In this document: positions 17,710 to 25,407 of the stretch, piece by piece | Layout: each line of letters begins with the position of its first letter | Numbering within the stretch: the stretch's first letter is position 1 | NCBI GenBank assembly: GCA_963696075.1 | Contig: CAVOJD010000006.1 | Span: 868,001-932,000 of the forward strand | Origin: CAJQQK01 sp963696075 | Lineage (GTDB): Bacteria > Pseudomonadota > Alphaproteobacteria > Rhizobiales > Hyphomicrobiaceae | Length of the DNA stretch: 64,000 nucleotides | Reading direction: 5' to 3' | Notes under the pieces: model-generated | Databases searched by the model: none | What the model was told of the DNA's origin: nothing | Seen by the model: only the letters and a program-made list of their open reading frames with translations | Made by a program: the position numbers and the translations under genes

Positions 17710-18633
17710 CTAGCCCGCAAGCCCCGGCATCGAGAAGCCCGACGCATCGAGGTTTTGGACGAGCTGCTTTTGTTCCGCCTCCGTCAGCTCGACCAGCGGC
17801 GGGCGCAACCGGTTCCAGGCCCCATCCGCGCCGTAGTGCGCGATCGCAGCCTTGAGTGCCGGGATCATGACGTAGGTCTGGAAGATGCCGCGCGTGACGT
17901 TGAGGCCTTCCTGCTGGGCGTCCGCGTCATCGTTCTGCCAGGTGGCGGCAAGTTTCGCGATCGGCCCTGGATTGACGTTCGCGGTCGCGCTGATGCATCC
18001 GGCGCCACCGGCCCTGAGCCCCTGCAGCAGGAATGTCTCCGAGCCGGGATAGACGTCGAAGCCTTGCGCCGCGAAACCGTCGATCATGGCCTTGGTGTTG
18101 TCCCAGTCGCCGGAGCTGTCCTTCGCGCCTGCGATGATGCCGGGATAGTCTTTGAGCAGGCGCTCGATCAGCCCGAGCGGTATGCCGACCTGGGCGACCG
18201 GGGGGATGTGATAGAGATAGATCCGCAGTTTGTCGTTGCCGACCCGCTGGATGATCTCGGAGAAGTTGCGGTAGAGCCCTTCTTCCGGAACGCCCTTGTA
18301 ATAGAACGGCGGCAGCATCAGCACACCCCCGCACCCGAGTTCGACCGCCCGCTTGGTCAGTTCAACCGAGTCATCCAGTGCGCAGGCCCCGGTTCCGGGC
18401 ATCATCCGCTCCGTCGGCAGGCCGGCTTCCGCGAGCGCATCGAGCAGCCGTAGCTTCTCGCGGGTCGACATCGAATTGGCTTCCGAGTTCGTCCCGAACA
18501 CAGCAAGCCCGACGTCGTTTGCGATCAGCCACTTGCAGTGCTTGACGAGACGCCCGGCATCCGGCGCCAGGTTCTCATCGAACGGCGTGACGACAGGCGA
18601 GAGTACGCCTTTCATGGCGGGGTTGTTGGACAT
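17710..18633 (-). CDS. Dihydrodipicolinate synthase (DapA)/N-acetylneuraminate lyase family protein
   Basis: The 307-residue protein is a TIM-barrel class I aldolase. The start at ATG 18633 follows GGGAGG, and KGVLSPVVTPFDENLAPDAG is the normal beginning. The Schiff-base Lys is in AGAKDSSGDW, the catalytic Tyr in IYLYHIPPVAQVG, and FGTNSEANSMS replaces the GTTGE loop of true DapA. The altered loop and the neighbouring UxaA dehydratase argue for a 2-keto-3-deoxy sugar acid aldolase or dehydratase, not lysine biosynthesis. It heads the minus-strand run down to the methyltransferase. Confidence 0.9.
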   Translation of the reverse strand: MSNNPAMKGVLSPVVTPFDENLAPDAGRLVKHCKWLIANDVGLAVFGTNSEANSMSTREKLRLLDALAEAGLPTERMMPGTGACALDDSVELTKRAVELGCGGVLMLPPFYYKGVPEEGLYRNFSEIIQRVGNDKLRIYLYHIPPVAQVGIPLGLIERLLKDYPGIIAGAKDSSGDWDNTKAMIDGFAAQGFDVYPGSETFLLQGLRAGGAGCISATANVNPGPIAKLAATWQNDDADAQQEGLNVTRGIFQTYVMIPALKAAIAHYGADGAWNRLRPPLVELTEAEQKQLVQNLDASGFSMPGLAG

Positions 18634-18791
18634 GTCGAGCCTCCCGAAGCGGTTGTTGGTGTCAGGCGCAGCCAGCGCCAGAGTTTCGATGCCGGGAGCC
18701 TTACCATCCAATCGCGGCCTGGCAAACGGTCAAGGCCGATTGATCAGCCGGCAAGCTCTCATTTGGTGAAGCTCACGCCCCGTTGTCCGGC

Positions 18792-18921
18792 GCGAAAGAC
18801 CCCGGCTCGGCGCGATGCGCCGTCCGGGGACGCAATGCAAAACGATCGGCTCCACACAATCAAACTCTCTATTTGCGTCCCCGGCCGGAGCGCGCGAGCG
18901 CGTAGAGCCGGGGTCTTTCGC
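18792..18921. repeat. Long imperfect inverted repeat (REP-like pair)
   Basis: Arms of about 50 bases (18792-18841 and 18872-18921) face each other across 30 bases. The outer ends GCGAAAGACCCCGGCTC and the inner ends CCGGGGACGCAA match; the middle of each arm is a separate small GC hairpin. This fits a pair of palindromic extragenic repeats. It fills most of the 309-base gap between the DapA-like gene and the enoyl-CoA hydratase; nothing else is seen there. Confidence 0.75.
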
Positions 18922-18942
18922 CGTCGAGGGAAGAGCAGGCCC

Positions 18943-19752
18943 TCACACAGGACAATCCTTGGGGAATTTCGGCGCGCGCTTCTCCCGGTGGGCTGCGAGC
19001 CCCTCGCGGGCTTCATCACCGGCAAAGCCCAGGATTTCGAGCGCCGTCGAGGTGTCGAATGTCGGCCCGGCCTGGCGCAGCCAGTTGTTCAGCGAGTACT
19101 TTGTCCACCGGATCGCACTCTGCGCCCCGTCGGCGAGTTCGCGTGCGGTCCTGTGCGCGGTCTCCTGCAACTTGTCGTCGTCGACGCACATTGAGACGAG
19201 ACCGATCCGTTCAGCCTCTTCGCCGTTCATCGGCTTGCATGTGAGGAGGTAGTATTTCGCCTTCGCCATCCCGCACAGCAACGGCCAGATGATGCACGCC
19301 GCATCGCCTGCCGCCACGCCAAGGCGCGTGTGGCCATCGACAATACGCGCCGACCGGCCCGCAATCGAGATGTCCGCGAGCAGGCCCACCACGAGGCCGG
19401 CGCCGACGGCCGGTCCGTTGATGGCCGAGATGATCACCTTGTTGCAGTTGATGATGTTGTAGACGAGATCGCGCGCCTCCTTCCACGTCTGCATGCGGAC
19501 CTGCTGGTCGTCGAGCATCGTCTCGATCAGATCGAAATCGCCCCCCGCCGAAAACGCCCGGCCCTGGCCGGTGACGATCACCGCGCGCACGTCCGGGTCT
19601 GCGTCGATGTCGCGCCAGATGTAGGTGAGCTGGCGGTGGCCCTCGGCATCGACCGCGTTATAGCGCTCGGGCTTGTTGAAGGTGAGCCGCAACAGCCCCT
19701 CTTCCGGCTTCTCGATGAGGAATTGGTCGTAGGCGGCATAGCGGTCGTCCAT
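18943..19752 (-). CDS. Enoyl-CoA hydratase/isomerase family protein
   Basis: The 269-residue protein has the crotonase fold. The start is ATG 19752, preceded by GGAGG. The oxyanion-hole segments are GRAFSAGGDFD and NGPAVGAGLVVGLLADISIA. The glutamate usual in the first half of the hydratase site is not obvious: ARIVDGHTRLGVAAGDAACI has Asp and Gly where many hydratases have Glu, so dehydratase, isomerase or hydrolase chemistry is possible. It is probably cytosolic and acts on a CoA thioester. It diverges from the ThDP enzyme gene across a 203-base gap. Confidence 0.88.
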   Translation of the reverse strand: MDDRYAAYDQFLIEKPEEGLLRLTFNKPERYNAVDAEGHRQLTYIWRDIDADPDVRAVIVTGQGRAFSAGGDFDLIETMLDDQQVRMQTWKEARDLVYNIINCNKVIISAINGPAVGAGLVVGLLADISIAGRSARIVDGHTRLGVAAGDAACIIWPLLCGMAKAKYYLLTCKPMNGEEAERIGLVSMCVDDDKLQETAHRTARELADGAQSAIRWTKYSLNNWLRQAGPTFDTSTALEILGFAGDEAREGLAAHREKRAPKFPKDCPV

Positions 19753-19831
19753 GAAGGGCCTCCGGGTCTGGTTGGGGGGGCGAGTGTGCAGCGCATCGAG
19801 CGCAGCGGCAATTGCGGCGTGTATCACGTGG

Positions 19832-19885
19832 CCTGAATCGACCGCCTGAATCGCCCACCTGAATCGCCCTCCTGATTTCGGACGT
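19832..19885. repeat. Short tandem CCTGAATCGNCC repeats
   Basis: Three to four imperfect units of about 14 bases (CCTGAATCG followed by ACC or CCC, then CCTGATTTCGG) lie in the divergent spacer upstream of the ThDP enzyme gene. Function is unknown; they could bear on promoter activity. Confidence 0.4.
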
Positions 19886-19955
19886 TTCGCGAAGTCCTAT
19901 GATCTCGCAACCAGCCCCGATGCGCTATCAATAGTCGGGACCAAGGAGGCTCCAA

Positions 19956-21632
19956 ATGTCCAATCAGATCACCGGCGCCCGGTATCTGGCCGAGCAGATC
20001 AAGCATGTCGGTATCGGCCACGTTTTCTTTATTGATGCGATCCTGCGCCGAACCCTCATCGACCTCGAGGAATTGGGCGTCGAGCGTGTTCTGGTCCATG
20101 CCGAAAAGTCGGCCGCCTACATGGCCGATGCCTACGGCCGGGTGAGAAACGGTCTCGGCATCTGCATGGCCCAGTCGGTCGGCGCAGCCAACCTGGCGGC
20201 TGGCCTCCAGGACGCCTACCTCCACCGCGCCTCCGTGCTCGCTCTGACCGGCCGCAAGGAACCCAATTTCCAGTACCGCAACGCCTATCAGGAGATCGAG
20301 CACTGGCCGATGTTCGAGCCGGTGACAAAGTTCCAGGCCAACGTCGACGATGCAAACGACCTGCCGCGCCTGCTTGCCCACGCAATGCGCGAGGCAACCA
20401 GCGCCTCCCCGCGCCCCGTCCACCTCGACTTCAAGGGTCTTCAGGGCGAGGGCATCGAGACCGCGACGATTGCAGCGCCATCGCCTGTGTCACCGGAACT
20501 TACCCGCCTGTCCCGCCACCGCCCGCTTGCCCCGTCGGATGAAATCGAGCGAGCCGCCAAACGGCTGGCGGCTGCAACCAAACCGGTCGTCGTTGTCGGC
20601 ACGGGTGCGATCCAGTCGGGCGCGCACGCCGCCATCCGGGCGCTGGCCGACACGCTCTCGATCCCGATTGCAACCTCGCTCGGCGGCCGCGGGATCGTGC
20701 CGACAACGCATGCCGGCCATATCGGTGTCGTTGGCACCTATTCCGCCCCGGTCACGAACCAACTCGTCCATGAAGCGGATTGCGTCGTCTATATCGGCTG
20801 CCACACCGGCGACCAGGTCACCAACAACTGGACCGTGCCCGGACCTGACGTGCCGATCATCCAGATCGATCTCGATCCGGTCGAACTTGGCCGCAACTAT
20901 CCCGACGTCATCGCCGTCTGCGGCGACCCGAAAGCAGCCGTCGACGACCTCGCGGCCGCTGTCGGCAAGGCGCGCTCCGGCTGGGCCGACTGGACGAAGT
21001 CGGCCCGCGCCCGCTTCGATGACTGGTGGGCAACGCGCGATGAGTTTCGCCGCTCGAATGATGCCCCGATCCACGTCGACCGCATCTGCGCGGCGCTCAG
21101 CGAACTGCTGCCCGACGACGGCATCCTTGTCGCCGACACCGGTTATTCCGGCATCTGGACCGGCACGCTGGTCGAACTGCGCTCGCCGGAACAGACCTAT
21201 CTGCGCGCGGCAGGCTCCCTCGGCTGGTCATTCCCGGCATCGATCGGTGCGAAGTGCGCGGCCCCCGACCGCCCCGTTGTCTGCTTCACCGGCGACGGCG
21301 CGTTCTACTATCACGTCGGCGAACTCGAAACGGCGAGGCGGCTCGGGCTGCCGTTGGTCGTGGTCGTCAACAACAATGCCGGCTTCGGTCAGGGCCTCTA
21401 CCGTGTTCGCGCGATGCAGGGTGATCGCCCCGGCAACCCGGACGCACTGCTCTGCCACGGCCCGACCAATTTCGCCGATGTCGCCCGCTCGTTCGGCTGT
21501 GAAGGCATCCGTGTCGATGACCCAGCCGACGTCGCCCCTGCAATCGACCGGGCGCTCGCGATGGAAGCCCCCGTCGTCGTCGATGTCGCAACCTCGATGG
21601 ACTCCCGCGGACCCGATGCGTGGAGCCCCTGA
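19956..21632 (+). CDS. Thiamine diphosphate-dependent enzyme, acetolactate synthase-like
   Basis: The 558-residue protein has the three ThDP domains. The catalytic Glu is in VLVHAEKSAAYMADAYGR near residue 51. The central domain runs from about 190 to 330 (KPVVVVGTGAIQSGAHAAI). The cofactor motif starts at GDGAFYYH and ends about 26 residues later in VVNNNAGFG. AAGSLGWSFPASIGAKCA precedes it. This is the general acetolactate synthase-like group, which also holds decarboxylases, lyases and carboligases, so the reaction cannot be stated. AAGGAGG precedes the ATG. It starts a plus-strand run with a hydroxyacyl-CoA dehydrogenase and an SDR. Confidence 0.9.
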   Translation: MSNQITGARYLAEQIKHVGIGHVFFIDAILRRTLIDLEELGVERVLVHAEKSAAYMADAYGRVRNGLGICMAQSVGAANLAAGLQDAYLHRASVLALTGRKEPNFQYRNAYQEIEHWPMFEPVTKFQANVDDANDLPRLLAHAMREATSASPRPVHLDFKGLQGEGIETATIAAPSPVSPELTRLSRHRPLAPSDEIERAAKRLAAATKPVVVVGTGAIQSGAHAAIRALADTLSIPIATSLGGRGIVPTTHAGHIGVVGTYSAPVTNQLVHEADCVVYIGCHTGDQVTNNWTVPGPDVPIIQIDLDPVELGRNYPDVIAVCGDPKAAVDDLAAAVGKARSGWADWTKSARARFDDWWATRDEFRRSNDAPIHVDRICAALSELLPDDGILVADTGYSGIWTGTLVELRSPEQTYLRAAGSLGWSFPASIGAKCAAPDRPVVCFTGDGAFYYHVGELETARRLGLPLVVVVNNNAGFGQGLYRVRAMQGDRPGNPDALLCHGPTNFADVARSFGCEGIRVDDPADVAPAIDRALAMEAPVVVDVATSMDSRGPDAWSP

Positions 21633-21680
21633 TCACCCGAAGGCCGCATGTCCGGCCCCTCACAGAATGGAGGTCTCGAA

Positions 21681-22637
21681 ATGAGTGACCTGAAATCCGT
21701 CGGCATCCTTGGCGCTGGCACCATGGGCCATGCCCTCGCCCTGGTGCATGCCGCAGGCGGCCTCGACGTCCGCCTCACCGACAACAACGCCGAGACGCTG
21801 CAACGCGCCCCGGCCCTGATCGCCAGCGCCCTCGACACCCTCGTCGAGGCCGGCGCCATGGACGAAGTCGGCCGCCAGGCGACGCTGGACCGGATCACCA
21901 CCGTGCCGACGCTGGCCGACACCGTCGCCGCCGCCGACCTCATCGTCGAGGCGGTCGTGGAGAACGCCGACGTCAAACGGCAGGTCTATGGCGAAATCGA
22001 CGCCGCCGCGAAAGACGACGCAATCATCGCCTCCAACACCTCGCACCTGGATATCTTCCCGCTGGTGCCCGACAGCCGTCAGTCGATGACGCTGATCGCG
22101 CACTGGTACACCCCACCTTATATCTGTGACCTCGTCGACCTCGCCCCCGGCCCTCAGACGAAGCCCGGGGTGATGGAGACGATGCGGGCGTTGTACCTGG
22201 GCATGGGCAAGGAGCCGATCGTCTTCAAGACGATGATCGACGGCTACATCGCAAATCGCCTGCAGGCTGCCATGCACCTCGAGGTCTTCAATCTGCTCGA
22301 TGAGGGCCTCGTGACGCCGGACGACATCGACCGCTCGGTGCGTCACGGCCTCGCGCTGCGCTTCGCGACACTCGGCATCATGCGCAAGGCAGACTTCACC
22401 GGCCTCGACATGATGCGCCGCGCGGTCACCAACAAGACCTACCATCCACCCCCGGTCACAGGTGAGAGCAAGGCGCTTGAAAAACTCATCGCGGAAGGCC
22501 GCGGCGGCGTCATGTCGGGCGCTGGTTTCTTCGACTACGGCAATCGCGCGCCGGAAGACCTCTTCCGCGAGCGCGACATCGAACTCATTGAACTGAAGCG
22601 CGCGCTTCAGGCAATCGAAGGGAAACGCAAGGCATGA
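21681..22637 (+). CDS. 3-hydroxyacyl-CoA dehydrogenase family protein
   Basis: The 318-residue protein starts at ATG 21681 with GGAGG upstream. The Rossmann motif GILGAGTMGHALA opens the N-terminal NAD domain, followed by LIVEAVVENADVKRQ and ASNTSHLDIFPL, where the Ser-Asn pair and the later His (LIAHWYTPPYI) are family active-site positions. The C-terminal helical domain has KTMIDGYIANRLQAAMHLE. The Y-T-P-P in place of the usual F-N-P-P/V is seen in hydroxyacid or gulonate-type members such as lambda-crystallin, so an unconventional substrate is possible. The stop overlaps the next start by four bases. Confidence 0.88.
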   Translation: MSDLKSVGILGAGTMGHALALVHAAGGLDVRLTDNNAETLQRAPALIASALDTLVEAGAMDEVGRQATLDRITTVPTLADTVAAADLIVEAVVENADVKRQVYGEIDAAAKDDAIIASNTSHLDIFPLVPDSRQSMTLIAHWYTPPYICDLVDLAPGPQTKPGVMETMRALYLGMGKEPIVFKTMIDGYIANRLQAAMHLEVFNLLDEGLVTPDDIDRSVRHGLALRFATLGIMRKADFTGLDMMRRAVTNKTYHPPPVTGESKALEKLIAEGRGGVMSGAGFFDYGNRAPEDLFRERDIELIELKRALQAIEGKRKA

Positions 22638-23395
22638 TCACCGCTGATCTCACAGGCCGCAAAGCCCTCATGACCGGCGCCTCGTCCGGCATCGGGCTTG
22701 CCACCGTCGAACTCTTTGCCCGCTCCGGCGCAGCCGTCGCCCTCAATCACTTGCCGAGCGACGACCGTGGCCGCGAGCAGGTCGAACGCCTCAGGGCTGA
22801 GGGTTTCGACATCATTGCAGCGCCGGGCAACGTCGCTGAACCCGGCAACGCCGAAGCAATGGTCAAAAAGGCGATCCAGGACCTCGGCGGCCTCGACTAC
22901 CTCTTTAACAACGCCGGCACGCCGGTGACGTCCTCGCCGATCCCGCCGGATGAACTGGACAAGCTCGACGAAGCGTTCTGGCAGGCGATCCTGAACACCA
23001 ACCTGATCGGGCCCTACCGCTGCACACGCGCTGCAGCGTCTGCGTTGAAGGCGGCCAAGGGGGCGGTCGTCAACACCGCCTCGATCGCGGGCCTCGGCCA
23101 GCAGGGATCGAGTTCGGCCTACGCCGCCGGCAAGGCGGGCCTTGTCAGCCTGACCCGCTCGCTCGCCCGTGGCCTCGGCCCCGAGGTGCGCGTCAATGCG
23201 GTGGCACCGGGCGCCGTCAATTCACCCTGGCAGAAGGACTGGCCGGAGGAGCGCAAACGCGCCTCGATTGAGAACGCCGTCCTCAAGCGGCGCTGCGAAC
23301 CCGAGGACATCGCCGAAGTGGTCCTGTTCCTGTGTGCAGGCGCCGCCATGGTGACGGGCCAGACTATCGCCATCGACGGCGGCCTGACGCTCTAA
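22634..23395 (+). CDS. SDR family oxidoreductase
   Basis: The 253-residue protein is a classical short-chain dehydrogenase. It has the cofactor motif TGASSGIG at about 15-22, NNAGT, the catalytic Ser in NTASIAGLGQQGSSSAYAAG, the YAAGK tetrad residues and the C-terminal TGQTIAIDGGLTL. It is translationally coupled (ATGA) to the hydroxyacyl-CoA dehydrogenase gene. It probably oxidises or reduces an alcohol/ketone intermediate of the same pathway. A strong hairpin follows the gene. Confidence 0.92.
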   Translation: MITADLTGRKALMTGASSGIGLATVELFARSGAAVALNHLPSDDRGREQVERLRAEGFDIIAAPGNVAEPGNAEAMVKKAIQDLGGLDYLFNNAGTPVTSSPIPPDELDKLDEAFWQAILNTNLIGPYRCTRAAASALKAAKGAVVNTASIAGLGQQGSSSAYAAGKAGLVSLTRSLARGLGPEVRVNAVAPGAVNSPWQKDWPEERKRASIENAVLKRRCEPEDIAEVVLFLCAGAAMVTGQTIAIDGGLTL

Positions 23396-23404
23396 ATAAA
23401 TCGT

Positions 23405-23433
23405 GCTGCCGGGAGGCTGCGCCTCCCGGCAGC
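23405..23433. terminator. Strong hairpin, probable bidirectional terminator
   Basis: A perfect 13-bp stem GCTGCCGGGAGGC / GCCTCCCGGCAGC with a TGC loop lies between the convergent SDR and GST genes. The plus side lacks a T run; the minus side is followed by a T-rich tract, so it suits the GST gene best. Confidence 0.7.
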
Positions 23434-23473
23434 GCGCGAGGCTGGCCGCGCGCCGGCCAAGGCTCAGAAAGGC

Positions 23474-24097
23474 TCACGCAGTGGCGCTGGCCCGCCCCTT
23501 GGCGCGCTCATAGAAGCCCTGCACCCACTTATGGTCCGGGTTGATCGGCTGCTGCACCCGTTCCGATTGCGCGAAATCGAGGAAGCAGAACAGCAGAATG
23601 TCGGCCAGCGTGAAGCGGTCGCCGCACACCCACGTGTTGCCGCTGTCGCTCATCTGTCCATCGAGCCAGCCGAGAATGTCCTGCGCGCACGCTTTCAGCC
23701 CCTCGGCGGCCTCGGGCAGAACCCGCATGCGCGGGCGGAACATCTCGATGCCGTTGCTGTAGCGGAAGCCGTTCGCCATCGGCTCCAGAATGCCGAGATC
23801 GATCCGCCGCATCCACATCCGCGTCACACCGCGTTCCTCCGGCGTCGAGCCGATCAGCGCCGGGGTTGGATGAATTTCCTCAAGGTATTCACAGATTGCG
23901 GTGATCTCCGAAATCAATGTGCCGCTATCGGTGACGAGGGCCGGGCTCTGGCCGCGCGGGTTGATTGCGAGATATTCCGCCTGACGGTTTTCGCCCCCAC
24001 GCACGTCAATCGTCTCCATCGGCACATCGATGCCTTTTTCAGCGATGAACATGCGCACAACGTGCGGATTGGGGCCAACGGACTGGTAGAGTTTCAT
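23474..24097 (-). CDS. Glutathione S-transferase family protein
   Basis: The 207-residue cytosolic protein has the thioredoxin-like N-domain, MKLYQSVGPNPHVVRMFIAE, with Ser in the usual position for thiol activation, then the cis-Pro loop and the SEITAICEYLEEIHP glutathione-contact motif. The helical C-domain follows, with FTLADILLFCFLDFA (the N-capping box S/T-x-x-D is conserved). The start at ATG 24097 follows GGGAGG. An in-frame extension upstream to 24748 is antisense to another gene and is not real. Its role could be detoxification or isomerisation linked to the neighbouring catabolic genes. Confidence 0.92.
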   Translation of the reverse strand: MKLYQSVGPNPHVVRMFIAEKGIDVPMETIDVRGGENRQAEYLAINPRGQSPALVTDSGTLISEITAICEYLEEIHPTPALIGSTPEERGVTRMWMRRIDLGILEPMANGFRYSNGIEMFRPRMRVLPEAAEGLKACAQDILGWLDGQMSDSGNTWVCGDRFTLADILLFCFLDFAQSERVQQPINPDHKWVQGFYERAKGRASATA

Positions 24098-24367
24098 GAA
24101 GACGAATGCCTCCCGGTGTTGGTCTGTGTTGGGCTTGGCACCCGGATCGGGCGCGCCACCGCCCAGTTTGCCACACGTCCCACGCCCCGCGCTATGGCCG
24201 TTGCGCGCGCCCGCCCTGCCACCGGCCCGCCCTGCCACCAGAATGCAACGCTCGCCCGCCAACCGACAACGGCCCCTTGATGCGCCACGCTCTGGGACCG
24301 TACGGTCCGGCGAAAGCCCGCCTGCCGGCAGCCTTTGGTGCCCTGGCCGCTTAAGAGGAAACTCGCC

Positions 24368-25360
24368 GTGATCGATCGACGCAAATTCAACACAGGCCTC
24401 GCCGGCGCCGCCGCACTCTCCGCGCTGGGCACGCCGATCCTGACCGCCACCGGCGCCCTCGCCCAGCAGACGGAGCTGGCCAGACGCTGGTCTGAATATA
24501 GCGCCATTGTCACCGAGGCCGATCGCCTCGGCCTTGCCGCCCCGAAGATCGGGGGCGGCCTCCAGTCGCTGGGCGTCGAACGCGCGTTGCCCGCGTTCAC
24601 CGATCTCCTCGATGGCCTCGAAAGGTCCGCCAAATTTTCGACGGCGGATAAGAAGGCCGTTGATGCGCTGATCGAGCGTGCCGCCGACCTGCTCGGAGCA
24701 ACGCTCGAAGCGGAAGCCTCCCCAAGCCTCAACCGGCAGCCAGCACAACTGCGCTCCGCCACGATTTCCGCGCGTCCCCGCTTCGAGGATATCGCCGAGG
24801 ACTATGAGCGCCTGTTTCGAAGCGCCGAGGTGCGACCCAACTGGCGCTCAAGCGTCGCCTGGTACACCTCCCGCCTCAAGGACCCCGAGAACCAGGCGCG
24901 CTACAAGAAGGTGGCGGAGGCAACCTGCGTTCCGTGGTTCGCCATCGGCATCATCCACGGCATGGAAGCCTCGTTCAATTTCCGCAAGCACCTCCACAAC
25001 GGTGACAGCCTGACCGGCCGCACCACCCGCTATCCGCCCAATCTTCCCAAGGTCTGGAATCCACCCAACGACTGGGAAACCAGCGCGATCGATGCGTTGC
25101 GGTTCGACAAGTTCGAGAATCAGGAAGACTGGAGCCTTGCGCGCACGCTCTATCGCTGGGAGGCCTACAACGGCTTCCGCAGCCGCGTCCTCCAGAACAT
25201 CAACACGCCCTATCTGTGGAGCTTCTCCAACCACTATTCCAAAGGCAAGTACGTCGCGGATGGCGTTTGGGATGGTAACGCGGTCTCGAAGCAATGCGGC
25301 GCAGCCGTAATGCTTCGCGAGCTCGTCCGCGAAGGCATCGTCAAGGTGCCGTCTGCCTGA
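24368..25360 (+). CDS. Tat-exported lysozyme-family (COG5526-like) protein
   Basis: The 330-residue protein starts with GTG at 24368 after AGAGGAAA. The N-terminus has a twin-arginine signal (IDRRKFNTGLAGAAALSALG) ending near ALAQ. After a helical linker of about 100 residues comes a domain recognisable from predicted lysozyme-family proteins: VPWFAIGIIHGMEASFNF with the presumed catalytic Glu, KHLHNGDSLTGRT, WETSAIDALRF, LARTLYRWEAYNGF, TPYLWSFSNHYSKGKYVADG and SKQCGAAVMLREL. The likely action is on peptidoglycan or another glycan in the periplasm. It is isolated, between the GST gene and the M4 protease operon. The family is recognised from memory of the pattern; the activity is inferred. 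Confidence 0.75.
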   Translation: MIDRRKFNTGLAGAAALSALGTPILTATGALAQQTELARRWSEYSAIVTEADRLGLAAPKIGGGLQSLGVERALPAFTDLLDGLERSAKFSTADKKAVDALIERAADLLGATLEAEASPSLNRQPAQLRSATISARPRFEDIAEDYERLFRSAEVRPNWRSSVAWYTSRLKDPENQARYKKVAEATCVPWFAIGIIHGMEASFNFRKHLHNGDSLTGRTTRYPPNLPKVWNPPNDWETSAIDALRFDKFENQEDWSLARTLYRWEAYNGFRSRVLQNINTPYLWSFSNHYSKGKYVADGVWDGNAVSKQCGAAVMLRELVREGIVKVPSA

Positions 25361-25407
25361 GTGCTCTCTCAGAGTGAGCACCCAGGCAAAGCAAGTCTCT
25401 CCGCCGG

